From NCBI GenBank assembly GCA_052388025.1, contig JBQTIP010000235.1, positions 1-8,570 of the forward strand: a stretch of 8,570 nt of DNA, read 5' to 3'. This document shows positions 5,421 through 8,570 of the stretch, in pieces. The notes beneath the pieces were generated by a model. It was not told the origin of the DNA. It did no database searches and was given only the letters and a program-made list of their open reading frames with translations. The position numbers and the translations under genes were made by a program. Position 1 is the stretch's first letter; every line of letters begins with the position of its first letter. This stretch comes from JBQTIP01 sp052388025. GTDB taxonomy: Bacteria; Actinomycetota; UBA4738; HRBIN12.

Positions 5421-5485
5421 GGCCGTCGCGGCGCCTCGTACACCCGGCGCCCCGGCCGGGAGTAACCTTCGGCGAGACGCCTGGC

Positions 5486-5491
5486 GAGGAG
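5486..5491 (+). promoter_or_regulatory. ribosome binding site of the cyclase gene
   Basis: GAGGAG lies 5 nt before ATG 5497, and the zinc-ribbon Cys pair follows at codons 3 and 6, which together fix the start. Confidence 0.75.
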
Positions 5492-5496
5492 CCGAG

Positions 5497-8400
5497 ATGG
5501 TCTGCTCAGCATGCGGTGCCGACAACGAGGCCGGCCGCAAGTTCTGCAAGGAGTGCGGGACTGCGCTCGTGCTCGTCTGCGCGTCGTGCTCCTCCCCGAA
5601 CTCGGCGGACAGCAAGTTCTGCGGCGAGTGCGGCTCGCCGCTCGAACAGGCGGACGCGGTCCAGCACGAGGCGGCCGCACCCTCGACCGCTGCCGCGCCT
5701 ACCACCGAGCGCCGGCTCGTGTCGGTCCTGTTCGCCGACCTCGTCGGCTTCACAAAGATCTCGGAGGGTCGCGACGCCGAGGACGTCAGGGAGCTCCTCT
5801 CGAGGTACTTCGACGCCGCGCGGGAGACGGTCGAACGGCACGGCGGTCTCGTCGAGAAGTTCATCGGCGACGCCGTCATGGCGGTGTGGGGAACCCCGAC
5901 GGCCCACGAGGACGACGCCGAGCGCGCCGTCCGAGCGGCCCTCGAGCTGGTGGAAGGGGTCGAGGCCCTCGGCCGGGCGGTCGGGCTCGAGCTGCGCGCC
6001 CGGGCCGGCGTGCTGACGGGTGAGGCGGCCGTTGCGGTCGGCGCGGTCTCGCAGGGGATCGTGGCCGGCGACCTCGTGAACACGGCGTCGCGGCTGCAGT
6101 CGGCCGCGGAGCCGGGGACGGTGCTCGTGGGCGAGACGACCTACCGCGCAGCTGCCAAGGCCATCGCGTTCTCGGAGGTGGGCGCGCTCACACTGAAGGG
6201 CAAGGACGAGCCGGTCGCGGCCTGGCGGGCGGTCCGCGTCGTCGGCCAGCGCGGCGGCGTCGGGCGAACCGGGGGCCTCGAGCCCCCCTTCGTCGGCAGG
6301 ACCGAGGAGCTGCGGCTGATCAAGGAGCTGCTCCACGCCACGGGACGGGAGCAGAAGGCGCGACTGGTCTCCGTCGTCGGGATCGGGGGCATCGGCAAGT
6401 CCCGACTGGCGTGGGAGTTCCTCAAGTACGTCGACGGCCTGGTCGAGGACGTCTTCTGGCACCAGGGCCGCTGCCCGGCCTATGGCGACGGCGTGACGTT
6501 CTGGGCGCTCGGCGAGATGGTCCGGATGCGAGCGGGGATCGCCGAGACCGACGACCCAATCGAGTCGCGACGCAAGCTCTCCGAGGCGGTCGCCCAGCAC
6601 CTCGGCGACGAGGACGAACGCCGATGGGTCGAGCCCCGCCTCGCGCACCTCCTCGGCCTCGACGAGCGCTCACCGGGAGAGCGCGAGGAGCTTTTCTCGG
6701 CCTGGCGATGCCTGTTCGAGCGGATCGCGGAACGCGGGACGACCGCGATGGTGTTCGAGGACCTCCAGTGGGCGGACCCCGGGCTCCTCGACTTCATCGA
6801 GTCGATGCTCGAGTGGTCGCGGAACCATCCGATCCTGATCGTCACGCTCGCGCGCCCCGAGCTCGCGGACAGGCGCCCGAACTGGGGTGGGGGGCAGCGG
6901 AGCTTCACCGCGCTGCACCTCGAGCCGCTCGCCGACCCCGCGATGACCGAGCTCGTCGAGGGGTTCGTGCGAAGGCTGCCGCCCGACGGCGTCGAGCGGA
7001 TCGTGGCGCGCGCAGAGGGCGTGCCCCTGTACGCGGTGGAGACCGTCCGCATGCTCGCCGACCGCGGCGTGCTTGAGCCCCGGGACAACGCGTACGAGCT
7101 CGTCGGAGACCTCGGCACGCTCGAGATCCCCGACACGCTGCACGCCTTGATCGCGGCGCGGCTCGACGCCCTCCCCACCGAAGACCGTGCGCTGCTGCAG
7201 GACGCCTCGGTTCTCGGGAAGAGCTTCACGATCGAGGCGCTCGCCGCGGTCACGGGCGAGGACCGCGACGGACTCGAGCCGAGGCTGCGCGAGCTCGCCA
7301 AGAGAGAGTTCCTCATGCAAGAGGGCGATCCGCGCTCGCCGGAACGAGGGCTGTACACGTTCCTCCAGAGCCTGATCCGCGAGGTGGCGTACGGCACGTT
7401 GTCGAAGGCCGACCGCCGGCGACGGCATCTCGCGGCCGCCCACCACATGGAGTCGGTGGGCGACGAGGAGCTCGCCGGCGTGGTGGCGACGCACTACGTC
7501 GAGGCGTTCCGCGCCACACCCGAAGGACCCGACGCCGATGCCCTCGCGGCGCGGGCCCGAGACTGGCTATCGCAGGCGGCGGAGCGGGCAGTGTCGCTCG
7601 GCTCTCCCGAGCAAGCGCTCAGCTACGTGGAGCAGGCCCTGGCGATCACGCCAGACGGGGCCGAGCGAACGTCGCTGCTCGAGCAGGCCGGAGAGGCCGC
7701 GACCAGATCCGCCGCCTTCGAGCACGCCGTCACGTACCTGGAGGAAGCGGTGGGGCTGCACCAGGAACGCGGGGACGTGACGGCCGCCGCTCTCGCCACC
7801 GCGCGACTCTACCGTCCGCTCGGAGCCTTGGACCGCCGTGCCGAAAGCATGGAGCGCATGGAAGCGGCGCTCGCGGCGCTCGGCGAGGGTGGGGACGCGA
7901 CGGCACAGGCGGAACTCCGCACCAAGCTGGCGGACGGGCACGTGTCCACTGGCTCCCCCGAACGAGCCCTGGAGTCGGCCGAACGGGCGCTCGCGCTCGC
8001 CGAGCGGCTCGACCTGACGGAGCTCTTGGCCGAGGCGATCGGGGCGAAGAGCGGCGCGCTGTTCAACCTGGGCCGGCACCGCGAGGCGGCGATGCTCGCG
8101 AAGGGCGGCCTCACTCTGGCGGAGGAGTTCGGGAGCCTTCAAACCCGCGCCTCCGCCCTAAACCACGTGGGAGTCCAGGTCTCCGAAGACGACCCGAAGG
8201 AGGGCTTGCAGGCCTTCCTCGATGCCGCCGACGCCGCGAGGAGAGCAGGGATCCGCGGTCTCGAGGTCATCGCGCTCGCGAACGCGGTCGAGACCGCGAT
8301 CGACGTCGGGCGGTGGGCCGAGGCGGACGCCGTGCTGGCAGCGCTCGAAGGCAAGGAGATCACGGGATTCACCGGCGCCGGGGTAACGTTCGGCGAGGCG

Positions 8401-8570
8401 TTGCTCGCCGCATTCCGGGGGGACCTCGCGAGCGCGGCCGAAAGTCTCGACGAGGTGGCCTCCAGGATGGAAGCGGCGGAGATGCTCCAGGAGCGAACGT
8501 GGCACCTCAGGGTCCGTTCCGTCGTGAACCTGATGAAGGGGGACCTCGAAGGCGCGTACGAGGACGCCAT
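5497..8570 (+). CDS. zinc-ribbon / class III nucleotidyl cyclase / AAA-STAND ATPase / TPR protein, 3'-truncated
   Basis: At least 1024 residues are visible and the frame stays open to the window end. Two zinc ribbons come first, with Cys 3/6/17/20 and 28/31/42/45. After an Ala-rich linker, a class III cyclase domain spans about 71-245: RRLVSVLFADLVGFT with metal-binding Asp81, EKFIGDAVMAVWG with Lys122 and second metal Asp125, and GDLVNTASRLQ with the transition-state residues Asn195 and Arg199. The residue aligned with the adenine-contacting Asp/Thr position is Ile188, so activity and base preference are not certain, though Lys122 favours ATP. FVGRTEEL (265-272) opens an ATPase domain with P-loop GIGGIGKS (295-302) and Walker B VFEDLQWAD (419-427), as in MalT/LuxR-like and STAND ATPases. 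A winged-helix-like part near 540-600 and Ala/Leu/Glu-rich TPR-like repeats from about 690 follow. The family likely couples ligand or protein sensing by the ATPase/TPR part to cyclic nucleotide synthesis; the input is unknown. Confidence 0.93.
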   Translation, partial: MVCSACGADNEAGRKFCKECGTALVLVCASCSSPNSADSKFCGECGSPLEQADAVQHEAAAPSTAAAPTTERRLVSVLFADLVGFTKISEGRDAEDVRELLSRYFDAARETVERHGGLVEKFIGDAVMAVWGTPTAHEDDAERAVRAALELVEGVEALGRAVGLELRARAGVLTGEAAVAVGAVSQGIVAGDLVNTASRLQSAAEPGTVLVGETTYRAAAKAIAFSEVGALTLKGKDEPVAAWRAVRVVGQRGGVGRTGGLEPPFVGRTEELRLIKELLHATGREQKARLVSVVGIGGIGKSRLAWEFLKYVDGLVEDVFWHQGRCPAYGDGVTFWALGEMVRMRAGIAETDDPIESRRKLSEAVAQHLGDEDERRWVEPRLAHLLGLDERSPGEREELFSAWRCLFERIAERGTTAMVFEDLQWADPGLLDFIESMLEWSRNHPILIVTLARPELADRRPNWGGGQRSFTALHLEPLADPAMTELVEGFVRRLPPDGVERIVARAEGVPLYAVETVRMLADRGVLEPRDNAYELVGDLGTLEIPDTLHALIAARLDALPTEDRALLQDASVLGKSFTIEALAAVTGEDRDGLEPRLRELAKREFLMQEGDPRSPERGLYTFLQSLIREVAYGTLSKADRRRRHLAAAHHMESVGDEELAGVVATHYVEAFRATPEGPDADALAARARDWLSQAAERAVSLGSPEQALSYVEQALAITPDGAERTSLLEQAGEAATRSAAFEHAVTYLEEAVGLHQERGDVTAAALATARLYRPLGALDRRAESMERMEAALAALGEGGDATAQAELRTKLADGHVSTGSPERALESAERALALAERLDLTELLAEAIGAKSGALFNLGRHREAAMLAKGGLTLAEEFGSLQTRASALNHVGVQVSEDDPKEGLQAFLDAADAARRAGIRGLEVIALANAVETAIDVGRWAEADAVLAALEGKEITGFTGAGVTFGEALLAAFRGDLASAAESLDEVASRMEAAEMLQERTWHLRVRSVVNLMKGDLEGAYEDA

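Larger units (their letters stand above)
5178..5496. other. divergent intergenic region
   Basis: These 319 bases separate two divergent genes and should hold both promoters. I see a perfect 11-bp inverted repeat ACAAG-A-CTTGT at 5230-5240, an 8-bp-stem hairpin at 5268-5288, and a possible gene remnant at 5297-5420. No pair of -35/-10 boxes stands out on either strand. Confidence 0.5.

Noticed and set aside
5415..5444. TTGGCA with TACACC 18 nt later as a cyclase promoter
   Set aside because: The -10 box matches the consensus at only about half its positions, and such weak pairs are expected by chance.
5178..6083. upstream extension of the - strand four-helix protein frame to 477 codons
   Set aside because: The extension is Ser/Arg/Ala low-complexity and antisense to the zinc-ribbon/cyclase region; a strong ribosome-binding site selects the ATG at 5177.
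5506..6648. 380-codon - strand open frame
   Set aside because: It is a shadow of the cyclase/ATPase gene, with no motif of its own and composition expected from antisense GC-rich codons.
6670..7494. 274-codon - strand open frame
   Set aside because: It is antisense to the ATPase domain and shows no recognisable motif or ribosome-binding site.
1..8570. tRNA, rRNA, CRISPR array, insertion sequence or integrase
   Set aside because: No cloverleaf-like sequence, regularly spaced repeats, transposase motif or terminal inverted repeats were seen in the window.

Overview
The window looks like chromosomal DNA from a high-GC Gram-positive bacterium, most likely an actinobacterium-like lineage. The support is strong G/C use at third codon positions, frequent GTG starts, an LCP-type cell-wall ligase domain, and a zinc-ribbon/class III cyclase/AAA/TPR protein of a kind common in environmental Actinomycetota and Chloroflexota. 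This placement is inference; no marker gene or RNA gene is present.

Region 1 (1-3522, + strand) is a tightly packed set of four genes: the 3' part of a T7-lysozyme/PGRP-type N-acetylmuramoyl-L-alanine amidase, a single-domain GT-A glycosyltransferase, a double-domain GT-A glycosyltransferase with a possible C-terminal membrane segment, and an LCP (LytR-CpsA-Psr) domain protein without its usual N-terminal membrane anchor. The genes are 2-5 nt apart. Each downstream gene starts with GTG, and each upstream gene ends in Arg-AGG followed by TAG, so the AGG and stop codon form the ribosome-binding region of the next gene. The set reads as one operon for making a surface glycan and attaching it to peptidoglycan. 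The two glycosyltransferase genes come from a tandem duplication.

Region 2 (3523-4294) is decayed DNA. It holds the C-terminal remnant of a propionyl-CoA-synthetase-type acyl-CoA ligase, truncated at its 5' side and broken by a one-base deletion near 3783. A possible 40-codon ORF and an unassigned stretch follow.

Region 3 (4295-5177, - strand) has two small membrane-protein genes of unknown function. One encodes a single-pass protein with a heptad-repeat tail containing a perfect 21-bp tandem repeat; the other encodes a four-helix membrane protein.

Region 4 (5178-8570) is a divergent intergenic region with small inverted repeats and a possible winged-helix gene remnant. It is followed by a large + strand gene, cut by the window end, encoding two zinc ribbons, a class III nucleotidyl cyclase domain, a STAND/AAA-type ATPase and TPR-like repeats. 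This is a plausible signalling ATPase with cyclic-nucleotide output. The most interesting part of the window is the amidase-GT-GT-LCP cassette, especially the unanchored LCP protein directly behind a glycosyltransferase that ends in a possible membrane helix.
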